A stretch of DNA of 64,000 nucleotides, taken from positions 372,001-436,000 of the forward strand of contig CAWCUU010000002.1 in the NCBI GenBank assembly GCA_963798855.1. The letters run 5' to 3'. A program made the position numbers and the translations under genes. The notes below the pieces were generated by a model. That model was given only the letters and a program-made list of their open reading frames with translations. It had not been told where the DNA came from and searched no databases. This stretch comes from CAWCUU01 sp963798855. Its GTDB lineage: Bacteria > Gemmatimonadota > Gemmatimonadetes > Longimicrobiales > RSA9. Below, one piece after another: positions 35,770-43,885 of the stretch. Each line of letters starts with the position of its first letter. The stretch's first letter is position 1.

Positions 35770-36752
35770 TGGACAGGATCGAGCTGGACCGGGTCGCCAT
35801 GAGGTGCCGGCCCGAGGACGAGCGGTCCGTCCGCGCCGCTCGGCCGCGCCTCACGGCCGGTGCCGAAACGCCCGCCGCAACAGGCGCCGAGCGCCCGACC
35901 TGGGAGAGGAGCCCTTCGACCTGGACGCGCGTCGCCGCGCTCGCCCGGCTGGAGCTCGGCGACGTGCTGCGCTCACGCTGGCTGCTGCTCTGCGGCGGTC
36001 TCTATGCGTCCCTTGCGGCCCTGTTCCTGTTCGTGGGATTGCGCGAGTCGGCCGTGTTCGGCTTCACGGGCATGGACAGGGTGCTCCTCTCGTTGACGCA
36101 CGCTCTCGTGCTTCTTCTGCCGCTGCTCGCGTTGACCGGGACCGGGCTGGTCATCAACCGGGCGCGGGAGGACGGCACGCTCGAGTTGCTGTTCAGTCAC
36201 CCCGTCACGCGCCGGGACTACTACGCGGCGGTCACTCTGGTCCGCGTCGGCACGCTGCTGGTGCCGCTCCTCGTGCTGCTGCCGGGACTCGCCCTGTGCG
36301 GCGTGGTCGCGTTCCACCAGCCCGTGCCGTGGACCTTCCTCGGCCGCGGCCTGGTCATCAGCACCGCGCTCCTGTGGAGCTTCGCCGGCATCGGTCTCGC
36401 CCTCTCCGTGACCATCCGCGAGCCCGCACGAGCCATGATCGCCTTGCTGCTCACATGGGCGCTGGGCGTCGCGCTTCTCGATTTCGGACTCATCGGACTC
36501 ATGCTGCAGTGGCAACTCCCCGCCCCGGCCGTGTTCGCGCTTGCGGCCGCCAATCCGGTGGAGGCGGCCCGCGTGGCCCTGCTCTCCGCGGCCGAGCCGT
36601 CGCTCGGCACGCTGGGTCCGGTCGGTTACTTCCTGGCCGAGCGGCTCGGCGCGAACTGGTTGTTCGTGCTCGGTGTCGGCTGGTCCCTGCTGGTCGGAAC
36701 GGCCGCCTGGATCGCAGGCCGGAGTCGGTTCCGCGCCGGCGACCTCGTATGA
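35769..36752 (+). CDS. nosY: NosY ABC-type permease
   Basis: A 327-residue ABC-2-type permease, partner of NosF. About 55 polar residues precede the conserved core RLELGDVLRSRWLLL; six helices follow, with the family loop NRAREDGTLELLFSHPVTRRDYY and LALSVTIREPARAM. Start ATG overlaps the nosF stop by one base (TGATG). The longer N-terminal extension is unusual but may reflect start choice. Confidence 0.93.
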   Translation: MDRIELDRVAMRCRPEDERSVRAARPRLTAGAETPAATGAERPTWERSPSTWTRVAALARLELGDVLRSRWLLLCGGLYASLAALFLFVGLRESAVFGFTGMDRVLLSLTHALVLLLPLLALTGTGLVINRAREDGTLELLFSHPVTRRDYYAAVTLVRVGTLLVPLLVLLPGLALCGVVAFHQPVPWTFLGRGLVISTALLWSFAGIGLALSVTIREPARAMIALLLTWALGVALLDFGLIGLMLQWQLPAPAVFALAAANPVEAARVALLSAAEPSLGTLGPVGYFLAERLGANWLFVLGVGWSLLVGTAAWIAGRSRFRAGDLV

Positions 36753-36806
36753 CAATCCGGGAGGCACGCCGCTGCCGTCGTCACCCGTTGCCTGAGGAGA
36801 TCGGAG

Positions 36807-37472
36807 ATGAAGCAGTCGGTGCAGTCCCTCGTCGATCGATTCGAGCTCTTCCTGAACGAGCCGCTCCGCTTCGGCGGCCGGATCGTGCTGGTCCTGCTCG
36901 TCGTTCCGCTCGCGCTCAGCTTCACGCGTCCGCTCTGGCACATCAGCATGGAGGCGCCCCAGTACCCGAAGGGGCTCCACATGGACATCTACAGCTATCG
37001 CCTGACCGGCGGCCACGACGGTCACGACATCGAGGAGATCAACGAGCTGAACCACTATATCGGCATGCGACGAATCAACCGCGCCGAGCTGTCCGACCTA
37101 TCCTGGATCCCCTTCGCCCTCGGCTTCCTCGCCATCCTGACGCTCCGGGCCGCCGTCATCGGCAACGTCCGCACGCTCGTCGACCTGACGGTCATCACGG
37201 GCTACCTGTCCGTATTCGCGCTCGCCCGATTCGTCTACAAGCTGTACGTCTTCGGCCACGACCTCGACCCCCACGCCCCGGTCAATATCGCGCCGTTCAT
37301 GCCCGCCGTGCTGGGGACGAAGCAGGTCGCCAACTTCACGACGCATTCACTACCCGGGCTGGGCACCCTCTTCATGGGCCTGTTCGCCACCGGTCTGCTG
37401 GTCTTGACGGTGTGGCATTGCTGGGTGGGATATCGGAAGGCATGGAAGAAGAGGGCGGAACCGGCGATCTGA
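36807..37472 (+). CDS. Conserved membrane protein of nos gene clusters
   Basis: A 221-residue protein with about four to five helices. Between helix 1 and 2 it has a periplasmic loop rich in conserved-looking residues (ISMEAPQYPKGLHMDIYSY, then INELNHYIGMRRI) that I recall from proteins next to nosDFYL in Bacteroidota-type clusters. TGAGGAGATCGGAG precedes ATG 36807. It follows nosY by 54 bases and is probably in the operon. Possible roles are copper handling or electron transfer to NosZ; none is proven, and no haem motif is present. Confidence 0.75.
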   Translation: MKQSVQSLVDRFELFLNEPLRFGGRIVLVLLVVPLALSFTRPLWHISMEAPQYPKGLHMDIYSYRLTGGHDGHDIEEINELNHYIGMRRINRAELSDLSWIPFALGFLAILTLRAAVIGNVRTLVDLTVITGYLSVFALARFVYKLYVFGHDLDPHAPVNIAPFMPAVLGTKQVANFTTHSLPGLGTLFMGLFATGLLVLTVWHCWVGYRKAWKKRAEPAI

Positions 37473-37553
37473 GCGTTCGCGCCGTCGAGCCGCCGGCCTT
37501 CCCCTTGCATGTCGGCAGCGCCACCGAACAATCCCGATCCATGAGAGGGAACG

Positions 37554-38459
37554 ATGCCGAACCTGGACCTGCAGCAGGCGTTCAGCGCCGCGCTGGGGAA
37601 GGTCACGGGCTGGATCGAGGGGCTGGTCGCGGCGCTTCCGAACGTGCTCGCGGCGTCGGTCGTCCTGCTGGTGTTCTACGGGCTGGGGCGGCTGGCGCGG
37701 CGAATCGCCGCGCGGCTGCTCGCTCGGTTTTCCCCGTATTCGGATGTGAACCGGCTGCTGGCGGGGGTCGTGTTCATCCTCGTGATGGCCGGCGGGTTGC
37801 TCGTCGCGCTCGGGATCCTGAACCTGAGCAAGACGGTCACCTCGCTGCTGGCGGGCGCAGGAATCCTGGGCCTTGCGCTGGGCTTCGCGTTCCAGGATAC
37901 GGCGGAGAACCTGATCGCGGGCGTGATCCTGAACGTGCGCCGCGAATTCACGGACGGCGACATCGTCGAGACGAACGAGCACATGGGCGTCGTGGAGAGC
38001 GTCGGCATGCGCGTGATGCTGCTACGAGCGTTCGACGGACCACTGATCGTGATCCCGAACAGCCAGGTATTCAAGAACGTGCTGACGAACTACAGCGCGC
38101 GCAGCTCGCGGCGAGTCGACCTGAGCGTCGGGGTCTCGTACGGCGACGACCTGGAGCGAGCGGCCGCGATCGCCACCGCGGCGATCGAGGAGATCCACCC
38201 GCGGGATCGCAGCCACGACGTCGAGCTCTTCTACGAGGAGTTCGGCGACAGCTCGATCAACTTCATGATTCGCTTCTGGGTGCCCTTTCAGAGACAGACG
38301 GACTATCTGCGGGCCAGGAGCGAGGCGATCATCAGGATCAAGAGAGCGTTCGACCGGGAGGGCATCACGATTCCGTTCCCGATCCGGACGGTGGATTTCT
38401 CCCCGGTGGGCGGTATGGAGTTGCGGGAGGCCTGGCCGGTGGCGCAGGCCGGCGACTAG
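37554..38459 (+). CDS. mscS: Small-conductance mechanosensitive channel (MscS)
   Basis: A 301-residue MscS channel. Three N-terminal helices (about 20-130), with the pore helix Gly/Ala packing in SLLAGAGILGLALGFAFQDTAENLIAG, then the beta domain (DIVETNEHMGVVESVGMRVMLLRAFDG, VIPNSQVFKNVLTNYS) and the alpha/beta C-terminal domain are complete. It opens under membrane tension and protects against osmotic downshock. Eighty-one bases after the nos membrane gene; whether co-transcribed is unclear. Confidence 0.94.
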   Translation: MPNLDLQQAFSAALGKVTGWIEGLVAALPNVLAASVVLLVFYGLGRLARRIAARLLARFSPYSDVNRLLAGVVFILVMAGGLLVALGILNLSKTVTSLLAGAGILGLALGFAFQDTAENLIAGVILNVRREFTDGDIVETNEHMGVVESVGMRVMLLRAFDGPLIVIPNSQVFKNVLTNYSARSSRRVDLSVGVSYGDDLERAAAIATAAIEEIHPRDRSHDVELFYEEFGDSSINFMIRFWVPFQRQTDYLRARSEAIIRIKRAFDREGITIPFPIRTVDFSPVGGMELREAWPVAQAGD

Positions 38460-38467
38460 ACATTCGC

Positions 38468-38483
38468 GTCGCGCGAGCGCGAC
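38468..38483. terminator. Hairpin between convergent mscS and M48 protease genes
   Basis: GTCGCG-CGAG-CGCGAC (6-bp stem, 4-base loop), flanked by a further GCGTCGC/GCGACGC pair, in the 37-base gap between two convergent genes. Possible bidirectional terminator; no U-tract. Confidence 0.35.
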
Positions 38484-38496
38484 GGCGACGCGGAGG

Positions 38497-39943
38497 CTAG
38501 CTCCCTTTCACGACCCGCTTCACCAGCGTTCCCGCAGGGATCGTGGACGACGGGCCTTCGACCTGATTGATGATCGCGAGCTCCTCGATCGGCACGACGG
38601 AGGGCTGCCGGGCGTTGAAGGTCGCGAGCGTCTCGGCGCGGTCCGCGCGGACGACGCGCAGCCGATTGGGCTGCACGGCGAGAGCCTGAGGATCGGTCAG
38701 CGTCCGGAAGCTGCCGAGCGACTGCTGGAAGGTCCTGGCATAGGCGCCGTATTGCGAGGCTCCCGTGTACGCCAGGATCTGGTACGTATGCTGCCCCTGC
38801 GAGACCCAGCCCGCGAGCCCCTGCACCACTCCCTGCTCGGTCTGCGCGCGGAACTCCACCATCACGGCCGGAAGCCCGTTGATCGACTGTCGGGAGGCGT
38901 TCCCCTGCTCCACCCCCTGCTGGGAGAAGAACTGCTGCGCCGCCTGTTCCGGCGAGCCCTGCGCCAGCGTAAGCTGCATGATCGCGTCCTGCTGCTGGCT
39001 CGCGGCGACGACCGCCTGCGGAAGGTTCTGCGTCTTCCAGCCCTGCGGGAAGTCGATGCGGAAGCGGAGGTCCGGGTGCAGGAACGTCGTACCCTGGAAG
39101 TAGCCATTGCGCGGGTTCTGGCCGTAGACGAGCCCGTCGATCTCGTGCAGGTACTCCGCCCTGCCCACCGTCGCGGTGTCCGGGATCGAGCCGAGCTTGG
39201 CCAGCCGCTCCTGGACCGCCTGGACGCGTTCCTGCGGCGCCGGGTGCGTGGCCAGCCAGCCCGGTACCGGACTCTGCCCTTCCTGCTCGCCGATCCTCTG
39301 CAGCGCGACGAAGACGTCCGCCATCTCCCGCACGTCGTACCCGTTCTGCTGCGCATAGCGGAAGCCGAGCGCATCCGCCTGTCGCTCGTCATCGCGGCTG
39401 TACTTCAGGAACAGCAGCTGCAGCCCCGCGCTCGCGAGCCCTCCGAGCTGCTGGACCTGTGGGAAGAGGATGCTCCCGATCCCGAGCCCGAGCTGGGCCA
39501 GCTGCTGCCGGCTGATCTGCTCCACGGAGTGGCGCGCCGTCACGTGGCCGATCTCGTGCCCGACGACCGTCGCCAGCTCGGACTTCGAGTCCATCAGGTT
39601 CATCAGGCCACGTGTGACGTAAGATGAAGCCGCCGGGCAGCGCGAACGCGTTCGGCGTCGGGTCCTCCACCACCCGGAAGTGCCACGGCAGCGATGGTCG
39701 CTCCGATTTCGCCGCCAGCTGGGCACCGACCTGCTGGACGTAGTCCTGCAGGGCCTGGTCGTCGACCAACCCCATCGTCTGCTCGACCTGCTGAGCCGCC
39801 TGTTGCCCCATCTCGATCTCCTGCTGCTCCGAGATCAGGGATGGCTCGAGCTTGCCGGTCACCGGATTGCGCGCACACGCGGCCGGCAACGTCACGACCG
39901 CCGCGAACGACAACGCGCAGAGCGAGCGCTTGATTGGTAGCAT
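38497..39943 (-). pseudogene. M48-family periplasmic metalloprotease, one-base frameshift
   Basis: Corrected, the product is about 481 residues: a lipoprotein leader (VVTLPAAC), the BepA/M48 N-terminal region (EMGQQAAQQVEQTMGL, NAFALPGGFI), the zinc site GHEIGHVTARHSVEQ, DDERQADALGFRYA (third ligand Glu) and a long C-terminal domain ending PIEELAIINQVEGPSS, AGTLVKRVV. At about 39621 an extra base shifts the frame: GGFI should be followed by YVTRGLMNLMDSKSE, but the upstream frame reads LRHTWPDE and soon loses meaning. The two halves are otherwise intact, so this may be a sequence error. Quality control of outer-membrane proteins is the family role. Confidence 0.82.
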
Positions 39944-40118
39944 TCGTCTTCCCTCGTTCGGTCGTCGGTGTGCCACCGGTTCAAGTATCGTGCTCGCGCC
40001 GCCGAGCACCGGCGGCTGCGCGAGGGGAGGCCGCCCCTTCACCACGCGCGCCCCGGCCGAAGGTCGCACCCCCGCGGCGAAGCCGCGGCGCCCGCCCGCC
40101 CCCGACGTCGGCCCGGGG

Positions 40119-40511
40119 TCAATCCTGCGCGTCTCCGGCCAGCCGGATCCTGTCCGGCGCGTTCGGCACGACGCAGAGAAACTCGAACGGGCCTTCCAGC
40201 ACCTCGTACGCGTGCGGCGTCCCGGCCGGGATGTAGAGCGCGTCATCGGGACCGACCTCGCGGGTCTCGGCGCCGAGAGTCATGAGCGCGCGGCCGCGCA
40301 GGACGTACTGTTCGTGCTCGACATCGTTCGTGTGCAGCGGGATGCCGCCGCCAGCCTCCATCGTGAAGCGGCGCAGCGCGAAGTGGGGCGCGCCGTCGTC
40401 GGGTCCGATCAGGAGGCGCATGCGCGTGGCGATGCCGGCCGCCACGTCGTTGGCCGCGACGCGATCGGCGGCCTTGACCACGGCGGGTCCCGGGTCGGTA
40501 GAGGGGTCCAT
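40119..40511 (-). CDS. Single-domain cupin protein
   Basis: A 130-residue cupin. The two metal-site motifs are present: GGGIPLHTNDVEHEQYVLRG (His, His, Glu) and PAGTPHAYEV (second His). Starts at ATG 40509-40511 behind GGGAGGTG. Such small cupins can be quercetinase-like, sugar isomerase-like or sensors; nothing here decides. About 175 bases lie between it and the M48 gene, without clear signals. Confidence 0.85.
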   Translation of the reverse strand: MDPSTDPGPAVVKAADRVAANDVAAGIATRMRLLIGPDDGAPHFALRRFTMEAGGGIPLHTNDVEHEQYVLRGRALMTLGAETREVGPDDALYIPAGTPHAYEVLEGPFEFLCVVPNAPDRIRLAGDAQD

Positions 40512-40871
40512 GCGCACCTCCCTGTGAGGAATCGCGGGGATTACGTGTGAATTAGCGCCGTTCCGAGCTCCCGGGCAAGCAGCCGGCCCGGAAGACCGCC
40601 GGGGGTCGTGCCGCGGATTCACCGGGAGCGCCGTTGAAGTTGCCGGAGCAGGAGACAGACGGGGCCCGCATCCTCATCGTCGTATCCGCGCCTGCAGTCG
40701 GAGATCACGCATCAGAACGAGCGTCCGGAGGAGCGCGTGCGGAGCGGACGCGCGAGCTGGAGGAGGCGCGGCAGGAGGGTGCTGAGGCGGCTCGCGAAGG
40801 CCGGTGAGTGGCGGGACGGCGAGACGGGCCAGCACACCCGGCGCCGATCGCCACGACCGAGCGGGAACCGT
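40512..40871. other. Intergenic region with no supported gene
   Basis: A 360-base gap between the divergent-looking cupin start and the end of the benzoyl-CoA cluster. A short rightward frame (about 40634-40807, TTG start) would give a Glu/Ala/Arg-rich helical peptide of about 57 residues, but it lacks a ribosome site or homology I can name. No hairpin with a U-tract was found. Confidence 0.4.
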
Positions 40872-41891
40872 TCAGGGAATGACGACCGCCCGCACCGGCT
40901 CGCCCGCCCGCAGCGCATCGAAGGCCGCATTGATGTCCTGCAGCGGGAACCGGTGGGTGACCAGCTCCGCGACGCGCACGCGGCCCTGACGAGCGAGCTC
41001 GATCACGCGGGGATAGTCGACGGGCCGGCAGCCCAGCGAGCCTACGACGTCCAGCTCGCGGAACATCACGCGGCCGGCGTTCAACGGCAGCGTCTCGGGG
41101 CTGTAGCCGACGAGCACCAGGCGACCGCCCGTGCGCAGGCAGGCGAGCGCCTGCTCCTGAGTGGACGCCCGGCCGACTGCCTCGAACGCCACGTCGGCGC
41201 CGCCGTCGGTCAGATCCCGCACGGCCCGGTCCAGCCGGACGCCCTCGGGGTCGAGCGCCGCGACCGCGCCCAGGCGCTCCGCCCAATCCCGCTTCGCGGC
41301 AGAGACATCCACGGCGATCACGCGCGCGCCGAGCGCGGCCGCCACCTGCACCACGTTCAGGCCGATGCCGCCGCAGCCGACGACGACGACGCGATCGCCC
41401 GGACGGACCCTCCCGCGCTCGACCACTGCGTGGTATGGGGTGGTCAGCGCATCGGCGATGATCGCGCCTTCGATCAGCGGGATCTCCGCCGGCAGCGGGA
41501 TCGCGTGGTGTGCCGCGATACGCACGAACTCGGCGTACCCTCCGTCCACGTGGTTACCGAGCATGATCCCGCGCTCACAGATGTTGCCCCGCCCTCGCCG
41601 GCACGCGTCGCACGCTCCGCACGGCAAGACGGCGGGGAGCAGCACGCGCTCGCCGAGCGCGGGCCGATCCACCCCGTGACCGACCACCACGACGGTGCCC
41701 GACACCTCGTGCCCCAGCACGAGCGGGGGCGCCTTGAACGTCGGCGTGCCGTGGTCGAGGTAATGCAGATCGGTGTGGCATACGCCGCACGCCGCGACCC
41801 GGACCAGGATCTCGCCCGCGCCCGGCTCGGGCGTCGGCGTCTCCTCGACCTCCAGCGGCCGGCCGCTGCCGTGGAAGAACGCCGCGATCAC
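40872..41891 (-). CDS. had: Zinc alcohol dehydrogenase, probable 6-hydroxycyclohex-1-ene-1-carbonyl-CoA dehydrogenase
   Basis: A 339-residue medium-chain zinc dehydrogenase. Catalytic zinc ligands are in ACGVCHTDLHYL and GHEVSGTV, structural zinc in CGACDACRRGRGNIC, and the NAD(H) loop is VVVVGCGGIGLNVV. As the last gene of a benzoyl-CoA reductase operon its best match by context is Had, which oxidises 6-hydroxycyclohex-1-ene-1-carbonyl-CoA to the 6-oxo form with NAD+. GTG 41889-41891 overlaps the preceding small gene's stop (GTGA) and lies behind GAGGAGG. Substrate is inferred from neighbours. Confidence 0.8.
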   Translation of the reverse strand: MIAAFFHGSGRPLEVEETPTPEPGAGEILVRVAACGVCHTDLHYLDHGTPTFKAPPLVLGHEVSGTVVVVGHGVDRPALGERVLLPAVLPCGACDACRRGRGNICERGIMLGNHVDGGYAEFVRIAAHHAIPLPAEIPLIEGAIIADALTTPYHAVVERGRVRPGDRVVVVGCGGIGLNVVQVAAALGARVIAVDVSAAKRDWAERLGAVAALDPEGVRLDRAVRDLTDGGADVAFEAVGRASTQEQALACLRTGGRLVLVGYSPETLPLNAGRVMFRELDVVGSLGCRPVDYPRVIELARQGRVRVAELVTHRFPLQDINAAFDALRAGEPVRAVVIP

Positions 41892-42160
41892 GCTCGCCTC
41901 CTCGTGTAGATGACCCGGAACAGCGTCAGAGCCAGGGCGCAGCCCGCGCACTCAGGGGCCAGCTCGCCCTCCGGTACCGGCTCGAGCCGGACCTCGAGGC
42001 CGAGCGACTCGTACAGCTCGACGTGCTCGCGCAGCCGCGGCGGTGCACCGACGAAGCGGCGCTCCCACCCCGTCGCAGCGGGGTCCCGAGCGGCCCGGGG
42101 TACCGTGCCTCTCGAATGCCCCCCGGAGCCCGGGGCGGACCCGACGCTCGGCCCGCTCAC
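41888..42160 (-). CDS. Small CxxC protein inside the benzoyl-CoA operon, unknown function
   Basis: A 90-residue protein between the activase and had genes. Its GTG start overlaps the activase stop (GTGA) and its stop overlaps the had start in the same way, so it is translated as a coupled operon member. The first 30 residues are Gly/Ser/Arg-rich; the rest looks folded: WERRFVGAPPRLREHVELYE, LGLEVRLEPVPEGEL, then PECAGCALALTLFRVIYTRR with one CxxC. No family recognised; a metal- or redox-binding accessory protein is possible. Alternative starts inside the gene would shorten the tail-like N-terminus. Confidence 0.65.
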   Translation of the reverse strand: MSGPSVGSAPGSGGHSRGTVPRAARDPAATGWERRFVGAPPRLREHVELYESLGLEVRLEPVPEGELAPECAGCALALTLFRVIYTRRRA

Positions 42161-43866
42161 GGCCCTGTCGCGACCGCCGCCTCCGCCTCCAGCTTCCGCA
42201 TCCGCCGGCCGGCGAGGATGGCGGCACCGAGCGCGCCGGTGAACTGCACCAGCGGCTCGGGCGGAACGTTCACACCGGCCCCGAGCTGGGAGCCCATGAC
42301 GCGGACCATCGTGCCGAAGCGCATGATGCCGCCGACGAGCGTGAACTCGGGCTCCATCTGCACGCGCTTCATCAGCTGGACGGAGCGCTGCACGAGCGAG
42401 CGCATCGCGCCGTGCATGATGTCGGCGGGGGCGCAGCCGGAGCTGACGTGGTTGATGACCTCGGACTCCGCGAACACCGCGCAGACGCCCGAGATCGGCA
42501 CGGCCTCCGTGGACCCGTCCACCAGCGGGCCGATCTCCTCCATCCGGTAGCCGAGGTAGCGAGCCGTCTTCTCCAGGAACGCGCCGGTCCCCGCGGCGCA
42601 CTTGTCGTTGAGCCGGAACTGGCGGACCTTGCCCAGCTCGTCGAGTCGCATCGCCTTCATCGTCTGGCCGCCGACATCGAGCACCGTGCGCGTCGCGGGA
42701 AAGAAGTGCCGCGTCCCCCACGCCTGCGCCGTCAGGTCCGTCACCTGCACATCCCGCTGCGCGACCTGCGATCGGCCGTAGCCGGTGCTGCACAGATAGG
42801 CGACAGCGCCGCGGCCGATTCCCGCCGCCGCGCAAGCGTCCGCCAGCGCCTCCTCCGCGGCCTGCTCCAGGCGGAAGCCCGTCGGCCGCATGCCCGTCCC
42901 CAGCAGCTCGCCGGAGTCGTCGACGAGCGCGGCCTTCGTGTACGTCGAGCCCACATCGACACCGGCCGTCGCTCTCATGCGGCACCTCCTTCCCTCTCGC
43001 GGGCCCGGGTCGAGCACGCGGCGGCCGGCGCGCCGTCCACCGGTAGCGCCGCGGCCGCCGCGGCAGCCACCACATTCTGCCTCCGTACCCGCCGACCGTT
43101 CCAGTGCGAACAGCGCCGCGCCGAGCGCCCCCATGAAGTGCGATTCCTCGCTCACGTTCAGACGCGTGCCCAGCAGCTCGTGCAGCACGGCCACCATCGC
43201 GACGTTGCGGGCGACGCCGCCCGTGAACGTGATCTCATCCTCGGTGCCGACGCGACGGAGCAGCGCGATCGAGCGGGCGGCGATGGAGCGGTGGACTCCC
43301 GCGAGGATGTCCTCGATCTTCTTGCCACGCGCGAGCCACGACAGCACCTCCGACTCCGCGAACACGGTGCACGTGGTCGTGATGTTGACGGGACGCTGCC
43401 CGGCCAGCGCCCTGTCGCCGAGCCGCTCCATCGGGATGTCCAGCGCGGCAGCCGCGGATTGAAGGAAACGGCCGGTGCCCGCCGCGCACTTGTCGTTCAT
43501 GCAGAAGTCCAGAACGTCGCCCCCCTGCTGCAGCCGGATCGCCTTCGTGTCCTGGCCACCCATGTCGAGCACCGTACGTGTCGCCGGGTACATCTCGGCG
43601 GCGCCGCGCGCGTGACAGCAGATCTCGGTCACCTGGGCGTGGCCGAATTCCACCTTGTAGCGGCCGTAGCCGGTGCCGATCACGTAGGCGACGTCGGCCT
43701 CGCCGATTCCGGCCGACCCGAGCGCCGCCGCGAACGCGTCCTCCGCAGCCGTCACCACGTTCGCGCCGGTCGGGATCAGGCTGCGGCCGACGATGCGACG
43801 CTCGGCGTCCACGATGATCGCCTTCGTCTGCGTCGACCCCACGTCCACCCCCGCTGCGTAGCCCAT
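42157..43866 (-). CDS. Benzoyl-CoA reductase ATPase (activase) subunits, BcrD- and BcrA-type domains in one frame
   Basis: A continuous 569-residue frame holding two BadF/BadG/BcrA/BcrD-type ATPases. Domain 1 (about 1-265; YAAGVDVGSTQTKAII, FTGGVARNVAMV) is most like BcrD/HgdC; domain 2 (about 297-569; AGVDVGSTYTKAALVD, EPEFTLVGGIMRF, VQFTGALGAAI) is most like BcrA. Each has both Cys that bridge the [4Fe-4S] cluster (NDKCAAGTG and TTCTVFAESEV or GVCAVFAESEV). They hydrolyse ATP to drive electrons to BcrBC. Domain 2 has its own ATG (42976-42978) behind AAGGAGG, and in another frame domain 1 would end with TGA overlapping that ATG, so two separate genes with a one-base deletion near 43070-43090 are an alternative to a real fusion. 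Confidence 0.85.
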   Translation of the reverse strand: MGYAAGVDVGSTQTKAIIVDAERRIVGRSLIPTGANVVTAAEDAFAAALGSAGIGEADVAYVIGTGYGRYKVEFGHAQVTEICCHARGAAEMYPATRTVLDMGGQDTKAIRLQQGGDVLDFCMNDKCAAGTGRFLQSAAAALDIPMERLGDRALAGQRPVNITTTCTVFAESEVLSWLARGKKIEDILAGVHRSIAARSIALLRRVGTEDEITFTGGVARNVAMVAVLHELLGTRLNVSEESHFMGALGAALFALERSAGTEAECGGCRGGRGATGGRRAGRRVLDPGPREGRRCRMRATAGVDVGSTYTKAALVDDSGELLGTGMRPTGFRLEQAAEEALADACAAAGIGRGAVAYLCSTGYGRSQVAQRDVQVTDLTAQAWGTRHFFPATRTVLDVGGQTMKAMRLDELGKVRQFRLNDKCAAGTGAFLEKTARYLGYRMEEIGPLVDGSTEAVPISGVCAVFAESEVINHVSSGCAPADIMHGAMRSLVQRSVQLMKRVQMEPEFTLVGGIMRFGTMVRVMGSQLGAGVNVPPEPLVQFTGALGAAILAGRRMRKLEAEAAVATGP

Positions 43867-43885
43867 GTCGCCTCCTCGGTTGCGC

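Noticed and set aside
40634..40807. Short rightward frame of about 57 codons
   Set aside because: TTG start without ribosome site, composition like a random helical shadow, no homology recognised.
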